DNA from: Flavobacterium sp.
Lineage (GTDB): Bacteria > Bacteroidota > Bacteroidia > Flavobacteriales > Flavobacteriaceae
Length of the DNA: 5,496 nucleotides
Assembly: GCA_005792865.1 (NCBI GenBank)
Contig: SXQR01000294.1
Span: 1-5,496 of the forward strand
Direction: 5' to 3'
Part shown: positions 1 to 5,496 of the stretch, one piece after another
Layout of the letters: every line of letters begins with the position of its first letter
Position numbering within the stretch: position 1 is the stretch's first letter
Made by a program: the position numbers and the translations under genes
Notes under the pieces: generated by a model
Database searches by the model: none
What the model was told of the DNA's origin: nothing
The model's input: the letters and a program-made list of their open reading frames with translations, nothing else

Positions 1-241
1 ACTCCAATTCATCTGCCTCTTTAGCTGAAATTTTAAATTTATGGATAAAATCGGCGCGACTTTCTGCGTTTTGAGCTTCTCGAATATTGGCTCCAATTGA
101 TGTTCCACACCGAAATATTTGTGATGCCATTTCAAACTTTTTGAGTGACAGTAATTGCTCTGAATATTGTATTACATGGAGTGCAAGTCCAAATGTAATT
201 TTAAGTATTTTATTTTTGGAGTCATCTCTTCTAAGTTTCAT
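1..241 (-). CDS. Four-helix-bundle protein, S23/23S rRNA intervening-sequence family (3' end outside window)
   Basis: The first 80 residues are visible; the family is usually about 115-125 residues, so roughly a third is beyond the left edge. My translation contains the hallmark segments SIGANIREAQNA (residues 48-59) and FIHKFKISAKEADE (65-78), separated by the charged turn ESRAD, as in members of the family first found encoded in 23S rRNA intervening sequences. Free-standing copies are common in Bacteroidota chromosomes. They form small helical bundles, often oligomeric; a relative (Avd) works with diversity-generating retroelements, but most copies have no known function. The ATG at 241 is the first start after an in-frame stop at 260-262. 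No Shine-Dalgarno is visible. The gene is strongly AT-rich (about 34% G+C) beside neighbours above 50%, which suggests separate acquisition. No reverse transcriptase or variable repeat is seen here, so I make no retroelement call. Family assignment is firm; function is unknown. Confidence 0.88.
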   Translation of the reverse strand, partial: MKLRRDDSKNKILKITFGLALHVIQYSEQLLSLKKFEMASQIFRCGTSIGANIREAQNAESRADFIHKFKISAKEADELE

Positions 242-297
242 GTAGCCAAAATAGAAATGTCATTTAGGGAAGCGTTGAGGATTTACCGCAATTGTCA

Positions 298-321
298 AAT
301 TTCCTAATTTCCTAATTTCCT
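298..321. repeat. Three tandem copies of an 8-bp repeat
   Basis: AATTTCCT occurs three times in perfect tandem at 298-305, 306-313 and 314-321 (AGGAAATT on the minus strand). It lies in the AT-rich spacer between the end of the CoA-transferase gene and the start of the four-helix-bundle gene. The surrounding 100 bases are also low-complexity, with GAAAATGCGAAAATTAAG just past the CoA-transferase stop on the minus strand. From memory, similar AGGAAATT-rich tracts are frequent between genes in Flavobacterium and often sit near four-helix-bundle genes. No function is evident; it may be a slippage-prone tract or the footprint of an insertion. Confidence 0.75.
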
Positions 322-356
322 CATCGGGGCATTCACTTATCTTAATTTTCGCATTT

Positions 357-1064
357 TCAAATTGACTCAGTCCTCCGCACTGTCCGCTGCTCAATCCTCT
401 TCTCAAACTTCTCTCCCTTGAAAATGCGCTGGACCATGATGCCGGGAATGTGGATCTGGTTGGGATCAAGAGTGCCGACGGGAAGGAGTTCCTCGACTTC
501 GGCGATGGTGATCCTGGCGGCGCCGGCCATGGGCGCGTTGAAATTGCGCGCGGTTCCCTTAAAGATCAGATTTCCTGCCTCGTCGCCTTTCCAGGCCTTG
601 ACAATCGAAAAGTCGGCTTTGTAGGCGTGCTCCAGGATGTGCATCTTGCCGTTGAACTCGCGTGATTCTTTGCCTTCGGCGACTTCGGTGCCGTAACCCG
701 CCGGCGTGTAAAAGGCGGGAATGCCGGCCTGGGCGGCGCGGCATTTCTCGGCGAGCGTGCCTTGTGGCGTAAGTTCGACGTCGAGTTCGCCCGAGAGCAT
801 CTGCCGCTCGAACTCGGCGTTTTCGCCCACATAGGACGAAATCATTTTCTTGATCTGCTTCTTCTGGAGCAGCAGGCCGAGGCCGAAATCATCGACGCCC
901 GCATTGTTTGAAATACAAGTGAGGCCCGACACGTTCATATTGACCAGTTGGGCGATGCTGTTCTCCGGGATTCCGCAGAGGCCGAAACCGCCCAGCATGA
1001 TGGTCATGCCGTCCTTGATGCCCTCAAGCGCCTCGCTTACCGAATTGACTTTCTTATTGATCAT
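357..1064 (-). CDS. scoA: Succinyl-CoA:3-ketoacid CoA-transferase, subunit A
   Basis: This 235-residue protein has the usual length for the A subunit of a class I CoA-transferase. Together with subunit B it moves CoA from succinyl-CoA to acetoacetate, giving acetoacetyl-CoA and succinate in the cytoplasm, for ketone-body or short-chain acid use. Residues 17-33 ([17 protein letters not shown]) fit the CoA-transferase signature around GGFxxxGxP. SNNAG (52-56), [14 protein letters not shown] (97-110) and [10 protein letters not shown] (174-183) are further typical blocks. The catalytic glutamate of these enzymes lies in subunit B, so this chain is not expected to be active alone. The ATG at 1064 gives the standard N-terminus MINKKV. 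The B subunit gene normally follows at once; here an AT-rich segment with a four-helix-bundle gene follows instead, and scoB is not in view. The gene is 34 bases from the intergenic element at 1099-1201. A related acyl-CoA:acetate CoA-transferase specificity cannot be excluded. Confidence 0.92.
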   Translation of the reverse strand: MINKKVNSVSEALEGIKDGMTIMLGGFGLCGIPENSIAQLVNMNVSGLTCISNNAGVDDFGLGLLLQKKQIKKMISSYVGENAEFERQMLSGELDVELTPQGTLAEKCRAAQAGIPAFYTPAGYGTEVAEGKESREFNGKMHILEHAYKADFSIVKAWKGDEAGNLIFKGTARNFNAPMAGAARITIAEVEELLPVGTLDPNQIHIPGIMVQRIFKGEKFEKRIEQRTVRRTESI

Positions 1065-1098
1065 ATTGTGGCAATTGCTCAGTTTTGTTGTAAGACCC

Positions 1099-1201
1099 TA
1101 GCCCGGATGGCAGCGGCAGCCTTTTGCATTGAAGACCTCAAAGGTTTTCCAAAACCTTTGAGGTCTGGCAAAAGCTACAGCGAACAGCCGGAATCAGCTC
1201 C
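1099..1201 (-). repeat. Structured intergenic element, candidate Flavobacterium repeat or ncRNA
   Basis: The element fills most of the gap between the PBP1A stop and scoA. Read on the minus strand it starts GGAGCTGATTCCGG, 8 bases after the PBP1A stop codon and just past a run of seven T, and ends CCATCCGGGCTA. I can draw nested helices: AGC with GCT (1197-1199 with 1100-1102), CCGG with CCGG (1188-1191 with 1103-1106), a large internal loop carrying CGCTG on both sides, then CTTTTGC with GCAAAAG (1168-1174 with 1121-1127), and a long inner hairpin at 1133-1166. From memory, elements of this plan, with conserved flanks and a variable inner stem, recur between genes of Flavobacterium. It might match the Rfam flavo-1 motif, which I could not test. 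The strand is not settled, because the flanks are partly symmetrical; the minus strand is given because both neighbours are transcribed that way. Confidence 0.55.
1133..1166 (-). terminator. Perfect 16-bp inverted repeat, possible terminator hairpin of the PBP1A operon
   Basis: AGACCTCAAAGGTTTT (1133-1148) and AAAACCTTTGAGGTCT (1151-1166) are exact reverse complements with two bases between them, so the RNA would form about 15 pairs with a 4-base loop. It lies 43 bases past the PBP1A stop, where a terminator would be expected. No T-run follows it on either strand: minus-strand sequence continues TCAATGCAAAAGG. A classical intrinsic terminator is therefore not supported. Other readings are an RNA-stabilising 3' hairpin or the variable core of the larger element around it. 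Confidence 0.4.
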
Positions 1202-1208
1202 AAAAAAA

Positions 1209-3500
1209 TTATAGCTCGAATTCCTCGGTACTCTGTTCGACCTCTGTTGAATCCACGACCTTTGGCGGCGCCCAGCAGTCCACTTTGATGGACAGGTTGG
1301 CCGGACGTTCAAAATCGGCTTTGGAGATGTCGAGATCGGGATCGGCGTAACATTTTTTCATCAGGATACCCCAGATGGGAAGCGCTGCGGTCGCGCCCTG
1401 GCCATATGTGATGCTCTTGAAGCGGGCTGAGCGGTCTTCATTGCCCACCCAGACGCCTGTGGCCAGGTTGGGAACCATGCCCACGAACCAACCGTCGGAC
1501 TGGTTTTGGGAAGTACCGGTCTTGCCCGCGATGGGATTGGTAAAGACGTATGGATAGCCGGTCACGCGGTTGTAGCCGTGGCCGCCGCCGGAGGTCCTGA
1601 GACGGGCGCCGCTTCCACTTTCAGTCACGCCCTGGAGCAGCTTGATGACCGCAAAGGCGATGTCGCGGTTGAGCACATCGTGCGATTCCGGCACCGGTTC
1701 ATAGATCACGACGCCATTCTTGTCTTCGATCCGGGTGATGAACTGCGGCTTGACATATATGCCCTGATTGGCAAAGGTCGAATAGGCCGCGACCATGTCC
1801 ATGACCGTGATCTCCACGGCGCCCAGCGCGATGGACGGCTGTTCCGGAATTTCAGAATTCACGCCGAGTTTTCGCGTCAGGTCCACGACGGCTTTTGGCC
1901 CGACCTTGTCGATGAGCTTGGCCGAGACCGTATTGATGGAGAGGGCCAGCGCGCGTTTAAGCGTGACCATGCCGCGATATTCGTGGTCGGAGTTGTTGGG
2001 CGTCCAGGTTTCGGTTACGTTGTGGCGGCCTTTTGGAATGGTGTACGGGGCGTCGATGATGGAATCACACGGCGACATGTTGAGTTGCTCGATGGCGGCC
2101 GCATACACAAACGGTTTAAAGGTCGAACCCACCTGGCGCGCGCCCTGGCCCACGTGATCGTATTGGAAATATTTGTAGTTGATCCCGCCGACCCAGGCCT
2201 TTACGTGCCCCGTTGCAGGTTCCATGGACATCACGCCGGTTTGAAGGAAGCTCTTGTAATAACGGATCGAATCGCGCGGGGTCATGACCGTATCGCGTTC
2301 ACCCTTCCAGGTAAAGACGGTCATGTTGGTCTTGATGTCGAAGGATTTGATGATCTCGTCCTCGCTCTTGTCCTGCGCTTCCATTTGCCTCCAGCGCTCG
2401 GAACTCTTCATCGCCTGCATCATGATCTTTTTGGTCTCGTCATCGGAGATGCGCACGAAAGGGCGGTTCTTGTTGTCCTTTTGCTGGAAGTCAAATTCTT
2501 TTTGCAGGTTCGGGAGGTGTTGGTAAACAGCCTCCTCGGCATATTGCTGAATGCGCGAGTCGATGGTCGTGTAAATCTTGAGCCCATCCTTGTAGATGTC
2601 GTATTCCGAACCGTCCGCCTTGGGATTGTCCTTGGACCACTTTTTCATGTAATCGCGCAGGTATTCGCGGAAATAGGTCGCCGTTCCCTCGTTATGGCTT
2701 TCAGGCTGGAACCGAAGCACGAGCGGCTTATTTTGGTAAGCTGTCTTTTGCTGTTCGGTGAGGAAACCATTGCGGTGCATTTGTTTGAGCACGAGGTTCC
2801 GACGGTTGAGCGTACGTTCGGGCCTGCGGATAGGGTTGAACAGGGACGGATTGTTGAGCATTCCCACGAGCATCGCCGATTCATCGACGGTAAGGTCGCG
2901 CGGCTCTTTTCCAAAGTAAACCTTTGCAGCAGACCGGATGCCGACCGCCGTATTGACAAAATCGGCCTTGTTGAGGTACATCGCGATGATCTCGTTCTTG
3001 GTATACTGGCGTTCAAGCCTTGTGGCGATGATCCACTCCTTGGCTTTTTGCACGATCCTGAAGAGGAAAAAACGCGAGCCTTCACCGTGGAAGAGGAGTT
3101 TGGCGAGCTGTTGCGTGATGGTCGAAGCACCGCCGCGTGTTCCCAGGCTTACCGCTGCGGTCGTAGTCCGGCGGAAATCGATGCCCGAGTGCTGGTAGAA
3201 CCGCTCGTCTTCGGTTGCGATCAGGGCATCGACCAGATGTTTCGGCAGGTCCGAATACTTGATGGGCGTCCTGTTTTCATTGTAAAATTTCCCGATGGTG
3301 ACCCCGTCCGACGATATGACCTCGGTGGCGAGATTGGAGTCGGGATTTTCGAGGTCTTCAAAGGAAGGCATCGAACCCAGCAGCCCGAACGACGCGAGCA
3401 GGAAGAAGAGCAGCACCCCGCCAAGGCTGTAGAAGAAAATCTTCCAAAATTTGTTTTTGTAGTACGCGATATCGCGCTGTGTCGCTTTTTTGGTCGCCAT
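1209..3500 (-). CDS. mrcA: Class A penicillin-binding protein 1A (bifunctional glycosyltransferase/transpeptidase)
   Basis: This 763-residue enzyme polymerises lipid II into glycan strands and cross-links their peptides on the outer face of the inner membrane. A short basic cytoplasmic N-terminus is followed by one membrane anchor (about residues 20-43). The GT51 glycosyltransferase domain (about 70-250) shows EDERFYQHSG with the catalytic Glu97, GGASTITQQLAK (123-134) and KAKEWIIATRLERQYTKNE (152-170), where Glu155 is probably the second conserved acid. The transpeptidase domain (about 420-715) has the full active-site set: STFK (459-462, nucleophile Ser459), SIN (521-523) and KTGT (660-663). 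The length is normal for Bacteroidota, and no motif is missing. The C-terminus is acidic (EQSTEEFEL). The ATG at 3500 lies one base after the gldH stop codon, so it is the last gene of a ricT-gldH-mrcA operon and probably translationally coupled. A structured intergenic element begins 8 bases downstream. Confidence 0.97.
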   Translation of the reverse strand: MATKKATQRDIAYYKNKFWKIFFYSLGGVLLFFLLASFGLLGSMPSFEDLENPDSNLATEVISSDGVTIGKFYNENRTPIKYSDLPKHLVDALIATEDERFYQHSGIDFRRTTTAAVSLGTRGGASTITQQLAKLLFHGEGSRFFLFRIVQKAKEWIIATRLERQYTKNEIIAMYLNKADFVNTAVGIRSAAKVYFGKEPRDLTVDESAMLVGMLNNPSLFNPIRRPERTLNRRNLVLKQMHRNGFLTEQQKTAYQNKPLVLRFQPESHNEGTATYFREYLRDYMKKWSKDNPKADGSEYDIYKDGLKIYTTIDSRIQQYAEEAVYQHLPNLQKEFDFQQKDNKNRPFVRISDDETKKIMMQAMKSSERWRQMEAQDKSEDEIIKSFDIKTNMTVFTWKGERDTVMTPRDSIRYYKSFLQTGVMSMEPATGHVKAWVGGINYKYFQYDHVGQGARQVGSTFKPFVYAAAIEQLNMSPCDSIIDAPYTIPKGRHNVTETWTPNNSDHEYRGMVTLKRALALSINTVSAKLIDKVGPKAVVDLTRKLGVNSEIPEQPSIALGAVEITVMDMVAAYSTFANQGIYVKPQFITRIEDKNGVVIYEPVPESHDVLNRDIAFAVIKLLQGVTESGSGARLRTSGGGHGYNRVTGYPYVFTNPIAGKTGTSQNQSDGWFVGMVPNLATGVWVGNEDRSARFKSITYGQGATAALPIWGILMKKCYADPDLDISKADFERPANLSIKVDCWAPPKVVDSTEVEQSTEEFEL

Positions 3501-3501
3501 G

Positions 3502-3987
3502 TTATTGTGCGTATTCTATTCTGAAGCCGACTTCCGAAATTCCCTTGAGTTCAGGAACGCCCTGTACTTTCCCGGTTTCGCGAACGGCATGTTTGATGTG
3601 AACTTTATATTGTCCCTTTTTGAAACGGACCTTCTCTTTGTAGAACAGTTTGCTTTCCTTGATATCCGAAAACCCGTCGCCAAGCAATCTGCCTTCCTCA
3701 TCTGCCATCACATATTCCAGCGTATCGACTTTTGAAAGCCGTCCGGGATGGTCCATCTGCACGATTAGAAAGAGGTTGCTGTACGGATAGGCATCGTTGC
3801 TGCGCACGTTCACGAACAAATTATAAGCCTTGGTCGTGTCCACCTGCGGCAGATCGAAGGTCGCGATCGTGTCCTTGTGCCACGCGCTACCCACCGACTT
3901 ATATTCGTCAAAGACGCGCTCCTTGTCGCAAGAGGCAAGCAAAACTGCCAAAACGGCCGCGAGGAAAATGTTATTGCTTCGGCTCAT
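3502..3987 (-). CDS. gldH: Gliding motility lipoprotein GldH
   Basis: GldH is one of the lipoproteins required for gliding over surfaces in Flavobacterium johnsoniae, where gldH mutants lose motility and are also affected in chitin use. Its precise place in the gliding/type IX secretion machinery is not settled. The 161-residue product begins with a lipoprotein signal peptide: basic MSRSNN, a hydrophobic run, and the lipobox LASC with Cys20 as the acylation site. The mature part starts DKERVFDEYKSVGSAWHKD (21-39), closely resembling GldH as I know it, and later has KVDTLEY and SEVGFRIE. The frame is open upstream to 4233, but that extra stretch is only the shadow of the RicT tail; the ATG at 3987 is chosen because it puts the signal peptide at the N-terminus. 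The start lies inside the end of ricT (17-base overlap), and the stop is one base before the PBP1A start. It is probably anchored in the envelope. Confidence 0.95.
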   Translation of the reverse strand: MSRSNNIFLAAVLAVLLASCDKERVFDEYKSVGSAWHKDTIATFDLPQVDTTKAYNLFVNVRSNDAYPYSNLFLIVQMDHPGRLSKVDTLEYVMADEEGRLLGDGFSDIKESKLFYKEKVRFKKGQYKVHIKHAVRETGKVQGVPELKGISEVGFRIEYAQ

Positions 3988-5392
3988 TTGGATTTCCGGG
4001 TTTGTTTCCGGGACGGTTGTCGCGTCGGCGCTGGTTTTGAGGCCTGTCTCCCCGCGGCCTGTCCCCCTGTGGCCTTTCGCCTTGCGGCTTGACGTTTCTA
4101 TCGCCCTGCGGACGTTCGCCGGTGCGTTCGCCCTGGGGCCTGTCCGGACGCCTTTCGCCCTGTGGCCTTGCCGGTTGATTGGGTTTGGGTCGGCGGTCTC
4201 CCTGCGGCCTGTCGCCCTGCGGACGGCCTTCAACGGCTACCTTTTCGCCATCGCGCTCGCCCGGCTTTTTCTTGCGGTTTCGGCCCGGTTTCTTGCGCTT
4301 GGGCTGGTCAAATCGCGTGATGCTTTCCTGGCCCATCGCATTGTTGAAATCGGCACGTGGCTCAACCTCGGCCTCGATCACGTAGTCTTCCAGCGATGAA
4401 ACCTTGCGTTTTTCCTTGTTCTCGGCAATGATTTCACGCACCTGGTCGATTTTGAGCGTATGCCAATTTGCAAAATTATCGGTATAGGCAAACCACATCA
4501 ATCCCTTGAAAATATCCTGTTTTTGGCAGACGGCGATGCCTTTTTCGGTCACCAGCTTGGTTTCCGGGTCCGGGAAGTCGCGAAGCGCGTCCATGTAGGT
4601 GTCGAGCTCGTAATTGAGGCAACACTTGAGTTTTCCGCACTGACCGGCCAATTTTTGCGGATTGAGGGACAATTGCTGGTAACGTGCCGCGGAGGTGTTG
4701 ACGCTCCTGAAATCGGTCAGCCAGGTTGAACAGCAGAGCTCGCGACCGCAAGACCCGATGCCGCCCAAACGCGATGCTTCCTGCCTGAATCCCACCTGTT
4801 TCATTTCAATCCGCGTAGAAAATTCACGTGCGAATTCCTTGATCAGCTGGCGAAAGTCGATCCGGTCGTTGGCGGTATAATAGAAAGTGGCCTTAGAGCC
4901 GTCTCCCTGGAATTCGATGTCGGAGATCTTCATCTCGAGCCTGAGTCCGATCGCGATTTCGCGGGCCCGGACCTTCATCGCCTCTTCGCGGTTGCGGGCC
5001 GTGGACCAGATGTCAATGTCCTTTTGCGATGCCTTGCGGTATATCTTCAAGATGTCGCCGGCCTTGTGGTTGACCCCCTTCTTTTTCATCTGGATTTTGA
5101 CGAGTTCGCCCGTAAGGGTGACGATCCCCACGTCGTGTCCCGGTGAAGCCTCGGTGGCCACGATGTCGCCAATGCTGAGCGGCAGGTTTTCGGTATTGCG
5201 AAAGAATTCCTTTCGGCCGTTCTTGAACCGAATCTCGACACAGTCAAAAGGCGTCTCGCCATTGGGAAGGCTCATGTTGGAGAGCCAGTCAAAAACCGTG
5301 AGTTTGTTGCAACTGTCGGTTCCGCAGTTGCCTTTATTTCCGCAACCTGCCGGCGCGCCACCACTAGCGGTTGAACAACTTGTACATGCCAT
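3971..5392 (-). CDS. ricT: PSP1-domain protein, RicT/YaaT family, with Arg/Pro/Gly-rich tail
   Basis: The conserved core (about residues 30-345) belongs to the PSP1/RicT family. Diagnostic cysteine blocks are GIGSCGRELCC (211-221; Cys215, 220, 221) and QCGKLKCC (251-258; Cys252, 257, 258). In Bacillus subtilis, RicT joins RicA and RicF in an Fe-S-binding complex that affects RNase Y-dependent mRNA maturation, competence and sporulation; Bacteroidota are not known to me to carry RicA or RicF, so the role here is open. Five more cysteines lie at the N-terminus (3, 6, 17, 23, 28), a pattern I recall from flavobacterial homologues. From about residue 364 the protein becomes a basic, disordered-looking tail, making the chain 473 residues against about 275 in Bacillus. 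The ATG at 5392 gives the expected MACTSC start. It is the first gene of the operon, and its stop overlaps gldH. It is likely cytoplasmic, possibly RNA- or ribosome-associated; that is inference from the tail. Confidence 0.93.
   Translation of the reverse strand: MACTSCSTASGGAPAGCGNKGNCGTDSCNKLTVFDWLSNMSLPNGETPFDCVEIRFKNGRKEFFRNTENLPLSIGDIVATEASPGHDVGIVTLTGELVKIQMKKKGVNHKAGDILKIYRKASQKDIDIWSTARNREEAMKVRAREIAIGLRLEMKISDIEFQGDGSKATFYYTANDRIDFRQLIKEFAREFSTRIEMKQVGFRQEASRLGGIGSCGRELCCSTWLTDFRSVNTSAARYQQLSLNPQKLAGQCGKLKCCLNYELDTYMDALRDFPDPETKLVTEKGIAVCQKQDIFKGLMWFAYTDNFANWHTLKIDQVREIIAENKEKRKVSSLEDYVIEAEVEPRADFNNAMGQESITRFDQPKRKKPGRNRKKKPGERDGEKVAVEGRPQGDRPQGDRRPKPNQPARPQGERRPDRPQGERTGERPQGDRNVKPQGERPQGDRPRGDRPQNQRRRDNRPGNKPGNPNEPKQ
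4043..4222 (-). repeat. Coding repeat: PQG(D/E)R units in the RicT tail
   Basis: Residues 391-450 of RicT contain seven copies of PQGDR or PQGER (starting at 391, 396, 410, 419, 428, 436 and 441) plus one PRGDR (446), partly in direct tandem. At DNA level this is a GC-rich, 15-base-period sequence with variants of CCTGCGG on the plus strand. The unit length is a multiple of three, so gain or loss of units keeps the frame. Such tracts tend to vary between strains. The composition (Arg, Gly, Pro, Gln) resembles RNA-binding low-complexity tails, but nothing here proves that role. Confidence 0.8.
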
Positions 5393-5404
5393 GATATATG
5401 GAGT

Positions 5405-5437
5405 GCCGATATCGGCTTAAGTTCTTAAAAACGTTTT
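5405..5437. promoter_or_regulatory. Cluster of short palindromes in the ricT leader
   Basis: Within 33 bases upstream of the ricT start lie GCCGATATCGGC (5405-5416), a perfect 12-bp palindrome, TTAAGTTCTTAA (5417-5428), 5-bp arms around two bases, and AAAACGTTTT (5428-5437), a perfect 10-bp palindrome. They would fall in the 5' untranslated RNA if the candidate promoter next to them is right. They could be operator sites or small hairpins; each is short enough to arise by chance, so the call is tentative. Confidence 0.3.
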
Positions 5438-5442
5438 GCGCG

Positions 5443-5472
5443 TAAAGATAGTATTTAATGATGAATGTCGAA
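5443..5472 (-). promoter_or_regulatory. Candidate Bacteroidetes-type promoter for the ricT-gldH-mrcA operon
   Basis: On the minus strand TATCTTTA (5450-5443) matches the -7 consensus TAnnTTTG of Bacteroidota except at its last base. TTCG (5472-5469), 18 bases upstream, is a one-mismatch version of the -33 TTTG box. The start of ricT is about 50 bases downstream, a reasonable leader length. No other consensus-like site appears in the visible leader. The match is moderate, and transcription could also enter from an upstream gene beyond the window. Confidence 0.4.
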
Positions 5473-5496
5473 TATCGACCCGGGCACTAAGTGCGA

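Noticed and set aside
1..356. Diversity-generating retroelement, suggested by the Avd-like four-helix-bundle protein
   Set aside because: Only the helical-bundle gene is present. There is no reverse transcriptase, template repeat or C-type lectin target in the window, and the sequence fits the general S23 family.
260..469. A 69-codon minus-strand frame covering the scoA end and the AT-rich spacer
   Set aside because: Its first half overlaps scoA in another frame and its second half is low-complexity repeat sequence (AGGAAATT units). No family resemblance or start signal is visible.
1506..3524. A 672-codon open frame on the plus strand opposite mrcA
   Set aside because: It lies fully antisense to a PBP1A with every catalytic motif intact. 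Its translation is rich in His, Arg, Val and Asp without any recognisable domain, as expected for the reverse frame of a GC-biased gene.
4043..4222. CRISPR-like array suggested by regularly spaced GC-rich repeats
   Set aside because: The repeats are 15-base coding units in the RicT frame, with no unique spacers of constant length.
3988..4233. Upstream extension of gldH giving a 243-residue protein
   Set aside because: The extra 82 residues are an out-of-frame reading of the RicT repeat tail, and they would bury the lipoprotein signal peptide in the interior. The internal ATG at 3987 restores a proper signal peptide and lipobox.
3830..4399. A 189-codon plus-strand frame opposite the RicT tail and gldH start
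   Set aside because: It is antisense to two well-supported genes, and its apparent hydrophobic repeats mirror the PQG(D/E)R coding repeat.

Overview
The window looks like chromosomal DNA of a member of the Flavobacteriaceae (Bacteroidota), probably Flavobacterium or a close relative with an unusually high G+C. The main evidence is a GldH gliding-motility lipoprotein, known only from Bacteroidota, beside a Flavobacterium-type PSP1/RicT protein and a class A penicillin-binding protein. None of the starts has a clear Shine-Dalgarno sequence, which is usual for this phylum. All five genes lie on the minus strand, so transcription runs from the right edge to the left.

Right part (5496 down to 1209): a compact three-gene operon. 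A leader with a weak candidate Bacteroidetes promoter and several short palindromes precedes ricT (3971-5392). The end of ricT overlaps gldH (3502-3987) by 17 bases, and one base separates gldH from the PBP1A gene (1209-3500). The spacing suggests translational coupling. The operon joins a cysteine-rich PSP1 protein with an Arg/Pro/Gln/Gly repeat tail, an outer-envelope gliding lipoprotein and a bifunctional peptidoglycan synthase, so two of the three products act in the cell envelope.

Middle (1065-1208): an intergenic spacer almost filled by a structured element of about 103 bp. It contains a 16-bp perfect inverted repeat inside a second, shorter helix and a third, outer one. I recall similar elements between genes of other Flavobacterium genomes; this is memory, not a search. 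It is the most interesting non-coding signal here.

Left part (1064 down to 1): the A subunit of a succinyl-CoA:3-ketoacid CoA-transferase (357-1064), followed by an abrupt drop in G+C to about 34% (counted over 1-360). Three tandem copies of an 8-bp repeat lie there, then the 5' two-thirds of a four-helix-bundle (S23/IVP-type) gene that runs off the left edge. The partner B subunit would normally follow directly but is not seen, so the AT-rich block may be an insertion between the two subunit genes.

I found no clear evidence of a wholly new system. The genes are recognisable families; the open questions concern the intergenic element, the AT-rich insertion and the role of RicT in this phylum.
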